A stretch of 64,000 nt of DNA, from NCBI RefSeq assembly GCF_016124105.1, contig NZ_JADGMQ010000009.1:62001-126000 (forward strand), given 5' to 3'. Origin of the DNA: Aquamicrobium zhengzhouense (GTDB lineage: Bacteria > Pseudomonadota > Alphaproteobacteria > Rhizobiales > Rhizobiaceae). The notes under the pieces were generated by a model. That model was not told the origin of the DNA. It did no database searches and saw only the letters and a program-made list of their open reading frames with translations. A program made the position numbers and the translations under genes. Positions 56,307 through 64,000 of the stretch are shown in pieces. Within the stretch, counting starts at the first letter, position 1, and each line of letters begins with the position of its first letter.

Positions 56307-57071
56307 ATGTCCCGCATCATGGCGCACCGCGGTGCCCGCAATCTTTGGGCCGAGAATTCGCTGCTCGGCTTTCGCAACACCCTTGAGTATGGGTTCGACG
56401 CGGTCGAATTCGATGTGCACCTCACCGATGAAGGTGAGATGGTTGTTATCCACGACGCCACGCTGGAGCGTACTACTGATGGGAGGGGTGATGTACGCAA
56501 GCTGACCCCAGCAGAGCGCAAACAGCTCAAGCTGCGCGGTCCGGATGGCGCTCTGATTGATGAATGCCCGCCTACTCTCGAGGAAGTTCTTGCCATTCTG
56601 GCTCAAGATCCGAGCATCGAGGCGTGGGTCGAACTCAAATCCGATGCCGATAACAGGCCATATGATGGACTGATCGAAAAGGCGGCGTCAGCAATCCGGG
56701 CAGCCGGACTTGCACAGCGTGCTGCCCTGCACAGCTTTGACGTCAGCGTCGTCGAGAGAATCCGCGAGATCGCGCCAGAGATGCGCCGCCTCGTTTCGGT
56801 CAACGCACAATCGGCCGAGCGTTATGGCGGTCTCGCTGCAATGATGGAGAAAGTGCGCGGCCTGCCGCACATCCTTGGCGTCCATCATGAATTGTTCGCT
56901 GCCGAATTTGACCTGATTGCCAGCGAATGGGGCGTCGAGAACTGCTCGGTCTGGACCGTCAATGACGCGGACCAGATGCGTCGATGGATTGAAGTCTATC
57001 CCGGCTTCATCGTCTCTGATGATCCGGTAACGCTTCAATCGTTGATGCGCGAAAAAGAGCCGGCGCAATGA
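56307..57071 (+). CDS. Glycerophosphodiester phosphodiesterase family enzyme
   Basis: This 254-residue enzyme has no signal peptide, so it acts in the cytoplasm on an imported diester. Catalytic marks: 'MAHRGARNLWAENSLLGF' with the HR pair at 7-8 and the metal Glu-Asn near 16, 'AVEFDVHLTDEGEMVVIHD' (metal Glu and Asp and second catalytic His) near 35-52, 'WVELKSD' near 112 and 'VWTVND' near 215. It would split a glycerophosphodiester or sugar phosphodiester. AccF of the agrocinopine operon belongs to the same family, as I recall. It overlaps the HAD gene by four bases. Confidence 0.93.
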   Translation: MSRIMAHRGARNLWAENSLLGFRNTLEYGFDAVEFDVHLTDEGEMVVIHDATLERTTDGRGDVRKLTPAERKQLKLRGPDGALIDECPPTLEEVLAILAQDPSIEAWVELKSDADNRPYDGLIEKAASAIRAAGLAQRAALHSFDVSVVERIREIAPEMRRLVSVNAQSAERYGGLAAMMEKVRGLPHILGVHHELFAAEFDLIASEWGVENCSVWTVNDADQMRRWIEVYPGFIVSDDPVTLQSLMREKEPAQ

Positions 57072-57748
57072 GCCGCGTCAAGGCAATCCTCTTCGATTGT
57101 GACGGTGTTCTCATCGATAGTGAGCCAATGGGCTGCGGTTCCCTGGCACAGGCAGTTACAGAAGCTGGGCATCCTATGAGCCAGCACGAGGCGAGGGCGG
57201 TATTTTCCGGGAATGCGGCACGAGACAGCCGTAATTGGATGGCTTCGAACGGGTTGGACGCAGCAACGGTGTTTGCCCGCAGCGATGACATCCTTTTTGA
57301 GATGTTCGAAACTTCGGTGCCCTACATTCCGGGCATTGAAGAGGTGCTGCGCGACTTTCCGCTCAAGCGCGCAATCTGCTCCAATTCCTCGGTGCTGCGC
57401 CTTGAGCTCTCGATCTGCCGGACGCCTCTTGCGGCGTATTTCGGGCGGCATGTCTATTCTGCCGAACATGTAGCGCAGCCGAAGCCTGCACCTGATATGG
57501 CACTTCATGCCTGCCGCGAGCTTGGCGTTCTGCCGCATGAGGCAATCTTCATCGACGACAATATTCACGGAATCAGATGCGCCCGCGAAGCGGGCTGTAT
57601 CGCCGTCGGCTTCGTCGGACCATCAGATGATCGTCATGACCATGACCAGACCTTGCGCGCGGCGGGGGCTCACCATGTCGTCAACGGCATGAGCGATTTC
57701 CACGCACTTTTGACCACACTCACGACCGAAATATTCGAGGTAATTTGA
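57068..57748 (+). CDS. HAD-superfamily phosphatase (beta-phosphoglucomutase-like)
   Basis: A 226-residue HAD hydrolase with motif I 'LFDCDGVLIDSE' (DxD nucleophile near 9), motif II 'ICSNSS' near 108, motif III Lys in 'QPKPAPDMAL' near 140 and motif IV 'IFIDDNIHGIRCA' near 165. Subfamily I cap. It could remove phosphate from the sugar phosphate freed by the phosphodiesterase, the role AccG has in the agrocinopine pathway (AccG is from another family). Coupled to the upstream gene; one base separates it from the isomerase gene. Confidence 0.92.
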   Translation: MSRVKAILFDCDGVLIDSEPMGCGSLAQAVTEAGHPMSQHEARAVFSGNAARDSRNWMASNGLDAATVFARSDDILFEMFETSVPYIPGIEEVLRDFPLKRAICSNSSVLRLELSICRTPLAAYFGRHVYSAEHVAQPKPAPDMALHACRELGVLPHEAIFIDDNIHGIRCAREAGCIAVGFVGPSDDRHDHDQTLRAAGAHHVVNGMSDFHALLTTLTTEIFEVI

Positions 57749-57749
57749 G

Positions 57750-58574
57750 ATGAGCGAACTTCCCCTTCTCGGCGCGGCGATGCCCGTTGACGTTCTTGAG
57801 ACACTGCAGGACTTTATCGTCAACGAACACCGCGATCTTGAACTGCAGGACTTCTGTGTCCCGGGTGTTCTTGATGATGATTGGAAGCCGATCGCCGACC
57901 GCGCGAAGGAGCTCCTGTCAGGTTACCGCGGTCGCCTCGGCATTCATGGCCCTTTCTGGGGCCTGCACATCGCAAGCCCTGACCGGGAAATCCAGAAGGT
58001 CGTCACACGTCGCATGATGCAGGGGCTGGATGTCTGCGAGCACCTGTCGGCAACGCAGATGGTAATCCACTCGCCTTACATCACTTGGGATTACAACAAT
58101 CTTGATAACGCGCCCGGGCGTCAGGCCTACCAGGCGGTTCTCGACCACGCCCATGCAACACTCGACGAAGTGGTGCGCCGTTCCGAGGAAATCGGCGTGA
58201 CCATGGTCGTCGAGAACATCATGGACAAGGATCCGGATATTCGTCGTACGCTGGTTGAGGATTTCAACACAAGCGCAATGGCCGTCTCGATTGACACGGG
58301 CCACGCCCATTATGCCTGCGGCTCAACGGGTGCGCCTCCGGTTGATTATTTCGTGCGCCGCGCCGGAAACTCGCTGCAGCACATCCACCTGCAGGATGCC
58401 GACGGCTATGCCGACCGGCACTGGAACATTGGCGAGGGGAATATCAGCTGGCATGCCGTTTTCCGCGCGCTTGGCGAACTGACATCGCAACCTCGCCTCA
58501 TTCTGGAACTGCGTGACAAGACCGGTATCCTGCCATCCGTTGAATGGCTTCGCAGCTGTAATCTGGCACGCTAA
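57750..58574 (+). CDS. Sugar phosphate isomerase/epimerase (xylose-isomerase-like TIM barrel)
   Basis: A 274-residue TIM-barrel enzyme of the AP endonuclease 2/xylose isomerase family. Metal-site residues are visible in 'TMVVENIMDKDPD' (Glu near 153), 'VSIDTGHAHY' (Asp, His near 185), 'LQHIHLQDADGYADRHW' (His, Asp near 215) and 'LILELRDK' (Glu near 255). It would isomerise or epimerise the sugar released by the two preceding enzymes. It is the last gene of the cluster; no terminator hairpin is obvious after it. Confidence 0.87.
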   Translation: MSELPLLGAAMPVDVLETLQDFIVNEHRDLELQDFCVPGVLDDDWKPIADRAKELLSGYRGRLGIHGPFWGLHIASPDREIQKVVTRRMMQGLDVCEHLSATQMVIHSPYITWDYNNLDNAPGRQAYQAVLDHAHATLDEVVRRSEEIGVTMVVENIMDKDPDIRRTLVEDFNTSAMAVSIDTGHAHYACGSTGAPPVDYFVRRAGNSLQHIHLQDADGYADRHWNIGEGNISWHAVFRALGELTSQPRLILELRDKTGILPSVEWLRSCNLAR

Positions 58575-58656
58575 GCGGCGCGCCGTGACATCAGTCTTTG
58601 GCGCTGTAACCGTAGCGCCAAAGACCATCTCGGCATCTCATGGCGATAGCGGCCGA

Positions 58657-59559
58657 TCACTGCTTCAAGATAAAGCGCTCCAGCTTGCCGAGGGTCTCGT
58701 AGCCAAGCTCGACCGCGCCGAAACCCTTCGCCGACTGGAATTCGGCAGCGGTTGAAAACACCATGCCGAGCGTCACCGTCGTTGCACCATCGGCTTCGTC
58801 AAACGACGCCCAGGCATCGGCGTGTTTCGGACCGTTTTCGCCCCACAACAATTCGTAGCCGATGCGCTCCTGCGGCTTTACCGCGTTGTAGTGATGATGG
58901 TTGGGATAGACGGTCCCGTCTGGGCCGATCATGTCGAACACCCATTCGCCGCCTTCGCGCAGATCGATGCGGCTTGTGCGGCACGAAAACCCCTCCGGGC
59001 CCCACCATTGCGGCAAGGTCTTTTCGTTCATCCACGCGCCCCAAACGGCGCTGCGCGGAGCGCGGATCAGTTTTTGCAAGATCATGGTGCGCTCGGCGAC
59101 ACCCGCCAGATTGTCGAGCCCACCATCAAAGCCTTGCTGGTAATCTCCCGACATGTCGCCGACGAGCGAGGACAGTTGAACCGTCACGATCACCTTGGAT
59201 CGCGCGCCAAGATCGACGAAATCGGCGGTGATGAGCGAGGCGGACAGGCTCTCGCCCTCGCAGGAAATGACTTCGTAATTGACGCTACGTGCTTGCGGGT
59301 AAAGCTCGAGCCAGCCGCATTCGCAGCGGATATTCGGCTGACCCTCGACCTTGCAGATCGAGACTTCGCGCCCGCCCTTTCGCGTGTCGGCTTCGATGAA
59401 ATCGACAGTCACCGCCGGTGTTGGCGCAGCCCACACGGCGCGCGCGGCGGGAGCGGTCCAGGCAAGCCACAGTGCCGAGACGGGCGCTGCGACCTCGCGT
59501 TCAAAGGTGAGTGTTGCGAAGCGATCGTCAGTCTTTGTCGCCAGATTCTGCTTTGTCAT
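58657..59559 (-). CDS. SRPBCC-family protein with two fused AHSA1-like domains
   Basis: The 300-residue protein holds two similar START-like domains in tandem (about 10-140 and 145-298). Each begins with an 'EREVAAPVSALWLAWT' or 'QKLIRAPRSAVWGAWM' strand-helix and the second contains 'LPQWWGPEGFSC', typical of the AHSA1/polyketide-cyclase-like group. Single-domain members are usual; the duplication is less common. Function unknown, probably ligand binding. The ATG overlaps the ArsR-type gene by 32 bases, a widespread regulator-SRPBCC pairing. Confidence 0.85.
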   Translation of the reverse strand: MTKQNLATKTDDRFATLTFEREVAAPVSALWLAWTAPAARAVWAAPTPAVTVDFIEADTRKGGREVSICKVEGQPNIRCECGWLELYPQARSVNYEVISCEGESLSASLITADFVDLGARSKVIVTVQLSSLVGDMSGDYQQGFDGGLDNLAGVAERTMILQKLIRAPRSAVWGAWMNEKTLPQWWGPEGFSCRTSRIDLREGGEWVFDMIGPDGTVYPNHHHYNAVKPQERIGYELLWGENGPKHADAWASFDEADGATTVTLGMVFSTAAEFQSAKGFGAVELGYETLGKLERFILKQ

Positions 59560-59896
59560 GTGCGTTCTCCTCCATCATGCGCATGACGAACTGGTCGAGA
59601 CGATCGAGCCGCGCCGCCCAGACCGCCCGTTGCTCCTCGATCCACGCCCGCGCGGGTTCCATGGCTTCCGGCCGGATGGCGCAGGTGCGGATACGTCCGT
59701 CCTTGCTCGACACGATCAAACCGGCCTCCTCCAGCACCGACAGATGCCGCATGACCGTTGGCAGCTTCAGCCCCGTCGGTTCCGCCAGATCCGTCACCGC
59801 CGCCGGCCCCTCCGCCAACTGCGCGAGGATCGCCCGGCGCGTCCCATCCGCCATCGCGTGAAACAGAAGTGAAAGGTCAGGATCATGTTTAGCCAT
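59528..59896 (-). CDS. ArsR-family helix-turn-helix regulator
   Basis: A 122-residue repressor-type protein: 'LFHAMADGTRRAILAQLAEG' opening helix pair, winged helix with 'LPTVMRHLSVLEEAGLIVSS' near 45, and a C-terminal helical tail. No metal-binding cysteines are seen, as is usual in the SRPBCC-linked subgroup. ATG 59896 gives the natural start; a GTG at 59911 is possible. It is divergent from recQ and presumably controls itself and the SRPBCC gene. Confidence 0.88.
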   Translation of the reverse strand: MAKHDPDLSLLFHAMADGTRRAILAQLAEGPAAVTDLAEPTGLKLPTVMRHLSVLEEAGLIVSSKDGRIRTCAIRPEAMEPARAWIEEQRAVWAARLDRLDQFVMRMMEENAHDKAESGDKD

Positions 59897-60037
59897 AATG
59901 CTAAGTATCACGGGGCATGAACGTCAGCAAGTAAAACTTCACCGATTGGCTAAGTGTTAGACGCGACCAAGTCGCAGCGCCTTGTCTGGACGGAACCTGC
60001 TAAGAGGTACCAAAATCCGATTCTACAGTTGAGCTTG

Positions 60038-61843
60038 ATGAACCCTGCCGCTCTCGAAATCCTGAAAACCGTCTACGGTTATGATGCCTTTCGCGGGCCG
60101 CAGGCGAAGATTGTCGATCATGTGATGGAGGGCAACAACGCCTTCGTCCTGATGCCGACAGGTGGCGGCAAGTCGCTGTGTTATCAGATCCCGGCGATCG
60201 CACGGCCGGGCATGGGGCTGGTCGTCTCGCCGCTTCTGGCGCTGATGGCAGATCAGGTTGCGGCTCTGCGCGAAGCTGGCGTGCGCGCAGCAGCGCTCAA
60301 TTCCGACCTGCCGCCCGATGCGCGCCGGGCGCTGTGGCGCGACATCGAAAACGGCCATCTCGATCTTCTCTATGTCGCGCCGGAAACGCTGCTGCGCCCG
60401 GACGTGCTCGAAATGCTGACGGGCGTTCGCCTGTCTCTGATCGCAATCGATGAGGCGCATTGCCTGTCGCAATGGGGCCACGACTTTCGCCCGTCCTATC
60501 GCCAGCTCGACATTCTGGTGCGCCATTTCCCCGACACGCCGCGCATGGCGCTGACCGCGACGGCGGACGAACCGACCCGCGAAGAGATCCTCGCGCATCT
60601 CAATATCGACGAGGATGACGCCTTCATCGCCGGGTTTGACCGGCCAAACATCCGCTACGCGATCGAGGAAAAGGACAATCCGCGCGCGCAGCTGAAGGAT
60701 TTTCTCAAGCGCCACAAGGGCGAAAGCGGCATCGTTTATTGCCTGTCAAAGCGCAAGGTCGAGGAGACCGCCGCCTGGCTGCGAGAACAGGGCCACGATG
60801 CGCTGGCCTATCATGCCGGCATGGACAAGGCTGACCGCGAGGCCAACCAGATGACCTTCCAACGCGGCGAAGCCGTCATCATGGTCGCGACGGTCGCCTT
60901 CGGCATGGGCATCGACAAGCCGGACGTGCGTTTCGTTGCGCATTTTGACCTGCCCGGCAGCATCGAAGCGTTTTATCAGGAGACGGGCCGCGCCGGCCGT
61001 GATGGTCTGCCGTCCGAGACGCTGATGCTCTACGGCTCCGACGATATCGGACTGCGCACCCGCTTCATCGAAGAGTCCGACGCGCCCGACCAGCGCAAAC
61101 ATATGGAGCGGCAGAAGCTCGATGCGCTGCTGGGTCTTGCCGAGACGGCCGGCTGTCGTCGGCAGGTGCTGCTTTCCTACTTTGGCGATCAGTCCGAGCC
61201 GTGCGGCAATTGCGATACCTGCGCTGCGCCGCCCAAAATGTTCGATGGCACGATCGCGGCGCAAAAGGCGCTGTCCTGCATTTATCGCACCGGCGAGCGC
61301 TTTGGTCAGGGCTACATCATCGACGTTCTGCTCGGCACCGAAAACGAGCGCATCCGCCAGTTCGGCCACAACAAGATTTCGACCTTCGGCATAGGTCAGG
61401 AGCACAACAGCCGCACCTGGCGTGCGATCTTGCGCCAGCTGATCGCGCTGCGTCTGGTCGAGGTGGATCTCGCCGGCCATGGCGGGCTGTCGATCGCACG
61501 TGCGGGCCGCGATTTCCTGCGCGACAAGCCAACCTTGATGCTGCGCCAGCCGGGCCTGCAGCGCGAGCGCAACCGCACGATCGCCAGCGGCAGCAGCGCG
61601 GCGCAATCACAGCTCAGCGAACACGATCAGGGCCTGTTTCAGGCGCTGCGCCAAAAGCGCATGGAGCTTGCCCGCGCGCAAAACGTCCCGCCCTACGTCA
61701 TCTTCCACGACAAGACGCTGCTGGAACTCGCCGCTGCCAAGCCCTCATCGCGCGCCGAGATGGGCCAAGTGCCCGGCATCGGCGAAGCCAAGCTCGACCG
61801 CTACGGCCCCGCCTTCCTGCTGGTCATCGCCGAATATCAGTAG
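60038..61843 (+). CDS. recQ: RecQ, ATP-dependent DNA helicase
   Basis: A 601-residue 3'-5' helicase of full length: Walker A 'MPTGGGKSLCYQIPA' near 42, DEAH box 'IDEAHCLSQWGHDFRPSY' near 138, motif VI 'YQETGRAGRDG' near 315, the zinc-site cysteines 'CRRQVLLSYFGD' and 'CGNCDTC' near 372-395, a winged-helix RQC domain, and an HRDC domain (about 532-601). ATG 60038 gives 'MNPAALEILKTVYGYDAFRG', the normal RecQ opening; the in-frame start at 59954 is unlikely. It acts in recombination and fork repair. Monocistronic. Confidence 0.95.
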   Translation: MNPAALEILKTVYGYDAFRGPQAKIVDHVMEGNNAFVLMPTGGGKSLCYQIPAIARPGMGLVVSPLLALMADQVAALREAGVRAAALNSDLPPDARRALWRDIENGHLDLLYVAPETLLRPDVLEMLTGVRLSLIAIDEAHCLSQWGHDFRPSYRQLDILVRHFPDTPRMALTATADEPTREEILAHLNIDEDDAFIAGFDRPNIRYAIEEKDNPRAQLKDFLKRHKGESGIVYCLSKRKVEETAAWLREQGHDALAYHAGMDKADREANQMTFQRGEAVIMVATVAFGMGIDKPDVRFVAHFDLPGSIEAFYQETGRAGRDGLPSETLMLYGSDDIGLRTRFIEESDAPDQRKHMERQKLDALLGLAETAGCRRQVLLSYFGDQSEPCGNCDTCAAPPKMFDGTIAAQKALSCIYRTGERFGQGYIIDVLLGTENERIRQFGHNKISTFGIGQEHNSRTWRAILRQLIALRLVEVDLAGHGGLSIARAGRDFLRDKPTLMLRQPGLQRERNRTIASGSSAAQSQLSEHDQGLFQALRQKRMELARAQNVPPYVIFHDKTLLELAAAKPSSRAEMGQVPGIGEAKLDRYGPAFLLVIAEYQ

Positions 61844-62150
61844 CGTCGCTGCAACAACCCACTGGACACGATTTCCACCTCCTAATCCGGGGAGGGGCGC
61901 CTCTCGCTCTGCCATCTACAGGGCGAGGGGGTGGGAGCAGCGCGTTTGCCCTCGAGAAACAGTCAGCTGGCCGGATTTACATAGCTTTTTCGACCGCTGG
62001 GCGTAGTATTCCATATGACTGATAAGGCAAGATTATCGCTCATAATTGGTGATCGCTAGCTTGTGCGGTTTTGTTAAAATGAATCCGTCATAGTGCACGA
62101 TCTCCTTGTCTGAATGGGACTCCCAAGGATCCGGGATTGGTCTGAGAACG
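61844..62150. other. Intergenic stretch after recQ
   Basis: These 307 bases hold no gene I can support. Around 61875-61940 there is a GC-rich motif with complementary ends (CCACCTCC ... GAGGGGGTGGGAG) that resembles the short palindromic intergenic elements common in rhizobia. The rest (61980-62100) is AT-richer and shows nothing clear. Confidence 0.4.
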
Positions 62151-62845
62151 CTAACGTTGCCGCTCTACCGCAATCCGCACTGGCACGGACTTTGCCGCTG
62201 GCGTTTTGCTTTCCTGGGAGTAGTGCCAGAGAGGAATGAGGGCGTTGCATTCTGGGTAGTAGGCGGCGATCGTACCGGAGGGCAGGTCGTAATCGATCAC
62301 CTGAAAGCCGCCCATGCTGCGGTTGATCCCGTCATCAACGGCGGTGGTCAACCTTGCGGTCCCGTCTTTTTCGATGCCGAGTCGCTCGCGATCCTTGCGG
62401 TTCATCATCACGATCATGCGCGAGCCGTGAATGCCGCGAAGGCGATCATCATAGCCGTAGACCGTCGTGTTGAACTGGTCGTTCGAGCGAAGGGTGATCA
62501 GCCGCAATATGTCTGGATCATTTCCCTCGTCGAAGGAGGCGTTCAGCGCCTGCGGCACCTTGAAATTGGCACGACCCGTATCGGTCTCCCATCGACGGTC
62601 CCGGGCCGGGACGGGCCGCGCGAAGCCGCCCGGAATGTCGAGCCTCGCATTGAAATTCCTGAAATCTGCCGGAAAGATGGCCGCGATTTCGTCACGCACC
62701 AGGGCATAGTCGCCCACCCATTCATCCCACGGCACACGCCCGTTTGGCAAAAGCGATGCCTTGGCGATCTTGGTGACGATACGCGGTTCGGAGCAAAGGT
62801 GCGGGCTGGCAGGCTTGTATTTGCCGCGCGAGGCGCGGACATGAC
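62151..62845 (-). pseudogene. C-terminal remnant of an FdhF/YdeP-family molybdopterin oxidoreductase
   Basis: About 230 residues match the C-terminal part of formate-dehydrogenase-alpha-like (YdeP type) enzymes: 'PHLCSEPRIVTKIAKASLL', 'PWDEWVGDYALVRDEIAAIF', 'LRLITLRSNDQFNTTVYGY' and 'AAYYPECNALIPLWH', the molybdopterin dinucleotide binding region. The full protein would be about 760 residues; the N-terminal two thirds, with the active site, are missing. The frame continues upstream into the end of an unrelated FUSC-like remnant, so the present ORF is a chance fusion at a deletion join. It is most probably not functional. Confidence 0.75.
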
Positions 62846-63163
62846 GAACACCGTGCCGATCTGCAATAGGCACACAGCAGCACGATGCCCGAGCGCCGGC
62901 GCTCGGGCGCAAAACGACCGAACAGCGCCACCAGCGTTCCAATGCGGCCAAGCCGATCAGATGGGACCAAGGTGAAAGATGGATCAGTGGCAGCACGATG
63001 GCCGCCGCCAGCGCGGATTGTAAGCCCGCGAGAACGGAATTGCGCAGCGAAGGCTGCCGGGCCAGCGCCAGGCTGTCGCGCAATAAGTGCAGCAGCAGGT
63101 GGCTAGCGGTATCATCCCGGCGCGCCGGGTGGAATCCGATTCTGGCTCGACGGGTACGCTCAT
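62846..63163 (-). pseudogene. Frameshifted N-terminal remnant of a FUSC-family membrane protein
   Basis: The ATG at 63163 has a good ribosome site (AGGAG, seven bases away) and begins MSVPVEPESDSTRR. The similarity then jumps to a second frame near 63125 ('LLRDSLALARQPSLRNSVLA', 'SALAAAIVLPLIHLSPWSHL') and to a third near 62935 ('LVALFGRFAPERRRSGIVLL'). Together they read as the first 100 residues of a fusaric-acid-resistance (FUSC) type membrane protein. The rest is gone; at about 62850 the sequence changes to the oxidoreductase remnant. At least two frameshifts and one deletion. Confidence 0.65.
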
Positions 63164-63192
63164 CAGTGATCTCCTGTGCCCCCGCCCACCCT

Positions 63193-63623
63193 TCACGCGC
63201 TTTTTAGCGTGGCCGGCAGTTCCGGGCCCAGCGGAACGATGCCGGCCGGGTTGAGGGCCTTGACAGAATAATAGCCGGACTTGATGTGGTCGATATCGAC
63301 CGTTTCGCGAATTCCGGGAACTGCCAAGACGCGCTCGATATAGCGAGGGAGGCTCGCATAGTCGGCAATGCGACGCAGTTTGCACTTGAAGAGGCTGTGA
63401 TAGGCGACGTCGAAGCGCACCGGCGTCACAAAGAGCCGCACATCGGCCTCGGTGGACCGCCGCCGCCCGAAAGGAAATTTCGGCCATCGGGAAAGCGCTG
63501 TTCCAGCTCGTCCAGCATCGCGAAGACCTCGTGGAAGGCTTCTTCATAGGCCATCTGTGTCGTGGCGAAGCCGGTGCTGAGGAAGAGAGCAGCGCTTCTT
63601 TTGTCAGCCACCTCCTGCGTCAT
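63193..63623 (-). pseudogene. Remnant of a glutathionyl-hydroquinone reductase (YqjG/ECM4 type)
   Basis: Two frames together give the C-terminal half of this glutathione-S-transferase-like enzyme: 'ATTQMAYEEAFHEVFAMLDE' from about 63575, then after one frameshift near 63440 'LFVTPVRFDVAYHSLFKC', 'RYIERVLAVPGIRETVD' and 'HIKSGYYSVKALNPAGIVP'. The N-terminal half with the active-site cysteine is missing. An ATG at 63623 overlaps the stop of the upstream BCCT gene (ATGA) but the first 18 residues do not match the family. Non-functional. Confidence 0.75.
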
Positions 63624-64000
63624 TCCTTCTTCTCGGAAAGATCTAGGACATCTTCACCGCCCTTCGGTACGATCGACTGCTGGCCCGCAGGTGGCATCGT
63701 TGGTGTAAGGACTGAAGCCGTATTTGTGTCCGTCGAGACAGTAAGGAATGCAAGGTGCGCTTCGTACCGGTCGAGCACATCGTCTATCACCTGTTGCCGG
63801 GTCAGGCCCATCAGATCGTACCCGCCTGAACCGATCTGGGTAAAGACCTCGAGGCGGTAGTAGACATCGGTCTCCCGCGACATGCGTCCGCTGAACATCG
63901 GCACCGGGGCCTCGACGAGCGCGACCTGATAGTGGAAGGCCCGGAACGTGTTCATCGACACCCGCAATACAGGCTCCTCGATGCCCTTCGCGTTGGTCAT
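63620..64000 (-). CDS. C-terminal end of a BCCT-family (choline BetT-type) transporter (5' end outside window)
   Basis: The 126 visible residues match the cytoplasmic C-terminal domain of BetT-type BCCT transporters: 'YYRLEVFTQIGSGGYDLMGL' near 47 and 'QQVIDDVLDRYEAHLAFL' near 70, preceded by 'MNTFRAFHYQVALVEAPVPM'. The membrane part would lie beyond base 64000, so the ATG at 64000 is probably internal. The end is a charged tail. It is intact as far as seen and is the upstream neighbour of the three remnants on the same strand. Confidence 0.7.
   Translation of the reverse strand: MTNAKGIEEPVLRVSMNTFRAFHYQVALVEAPVPMFSGRMSRETDVYYRLEVFTQIGSGGYDLMGLTRQQVIDDVLDRYEAHLAFLTVSTDTNTASVLTPTMPPAGQQSIVPKGGEDVLDLSEKKE

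Noticed and set aside
58822-59586. Plus-strand frame of 254 codons
   Set aside because: Antisense to the SRPBCC gene, which has clear family motifs and is coupled to its ArsR regulator.
60746-61606. Minus-strand frame of 286 codons
   Set aside because: Antisense to recQ, including the zinc-binding region.
62106-62975. Plus-strand frame of 289 codons
   Set aside because: Antisense to the oxidoreductase remnant, whose minus-strand translation carries strong family motifs.

Overview
The window looks like part of a large secondary replicon (chromid or megaplasmid) of an alphaproteobacterium of the order Hyphomicrobiales (Rhizobiales). The clearest evidence is a complete repABC replication and partition module at 46629-50349. 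It has an antisense-RNA promoter and terminator between repB and repC, and two 16-bp palindromes of the repABC parS type at 44372 and 46464. The rhizobial families BcsN, DUF982 and DUF992, high-GC codon use and many GTG/TTG starts agree with this. I saw no rRNA, tRNA, CRISPR array or insertion sequence.

Layout. 1-5200 (minus): cellulose synthesis genes bcsN, bcsA and the start of bcsB. 5360-8860 (plus): a DUF982 gene, a tiny zinc-ribbon gene and an FtsK-type DNA translocase without the membrane domain. 9208-17064 (plus): one operon with an AmiC/AmiR sensor-antiterminator pair, a complete oligopeptide-type (family 5) ABC importer and a formamidase/acetamidase; an intrinsic terminator sits just before amiC. 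17065-18473 (minus): exonuclease III and an alpha/beta hydrolase. 18567-27843: a divergent LysR regulator, then a second family-5 importer joined to a DapA-like aldolase and two nucleoside hydrolases. 27863-32222: a DUF992 protein, a TauE/SafE transporter, an MFS transporter, a small membrane protein and a globin-coupled diguanylate cyclase. 32441-38978: a LIV-type amino acid importer (with a permease-ATPase fusion) and a GMC oxidoreductase. 39181-44260: an HPP/CBS membrane protein, small proteins, a fasciclin protein, an XRE-cupin regulator, a flavin-type stress protein and an HWE/HisKA_2-type sensor kinase. 44372-50349: parS, htpG, parS, repABC. 50786-58574: a third family-5 importer followed by a glycerophosphodiester phosphodiesterase, a HAD phosphatase and a sugar isomerase. 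58657-61843: an SRPBCC/ArsR pair and RecQ. 62151-64000 (minus): three broken gene remnants and the 3' end of a BCCT (choline-type) transporter.

How the parts work together. The three family-5 importers are each joined to enzymes that would take the imported compound apart: an amide, a nucleoside-like compound, and a sugar or glycerol phosphodiester. The third cluster has the same logic as the agrocinopine (acc) operon of Ti plasmids. The replicon therefore reads as a scavenging chromid, with housekeeping-type genes (htpG, recQ, xthA, ftsK-like) also carried near its origin. Cellulose synthesis (BcsA has a PilZ domain) and the oxygen-sensor diguanylate cyclase could be linked through cyclic di-GMP.

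Limits. All family assignments rest on reading the translated sequence and remembered family motifs. No search, alignment or folding program was run. Substrates of the transporters are inferred from neighbours only.
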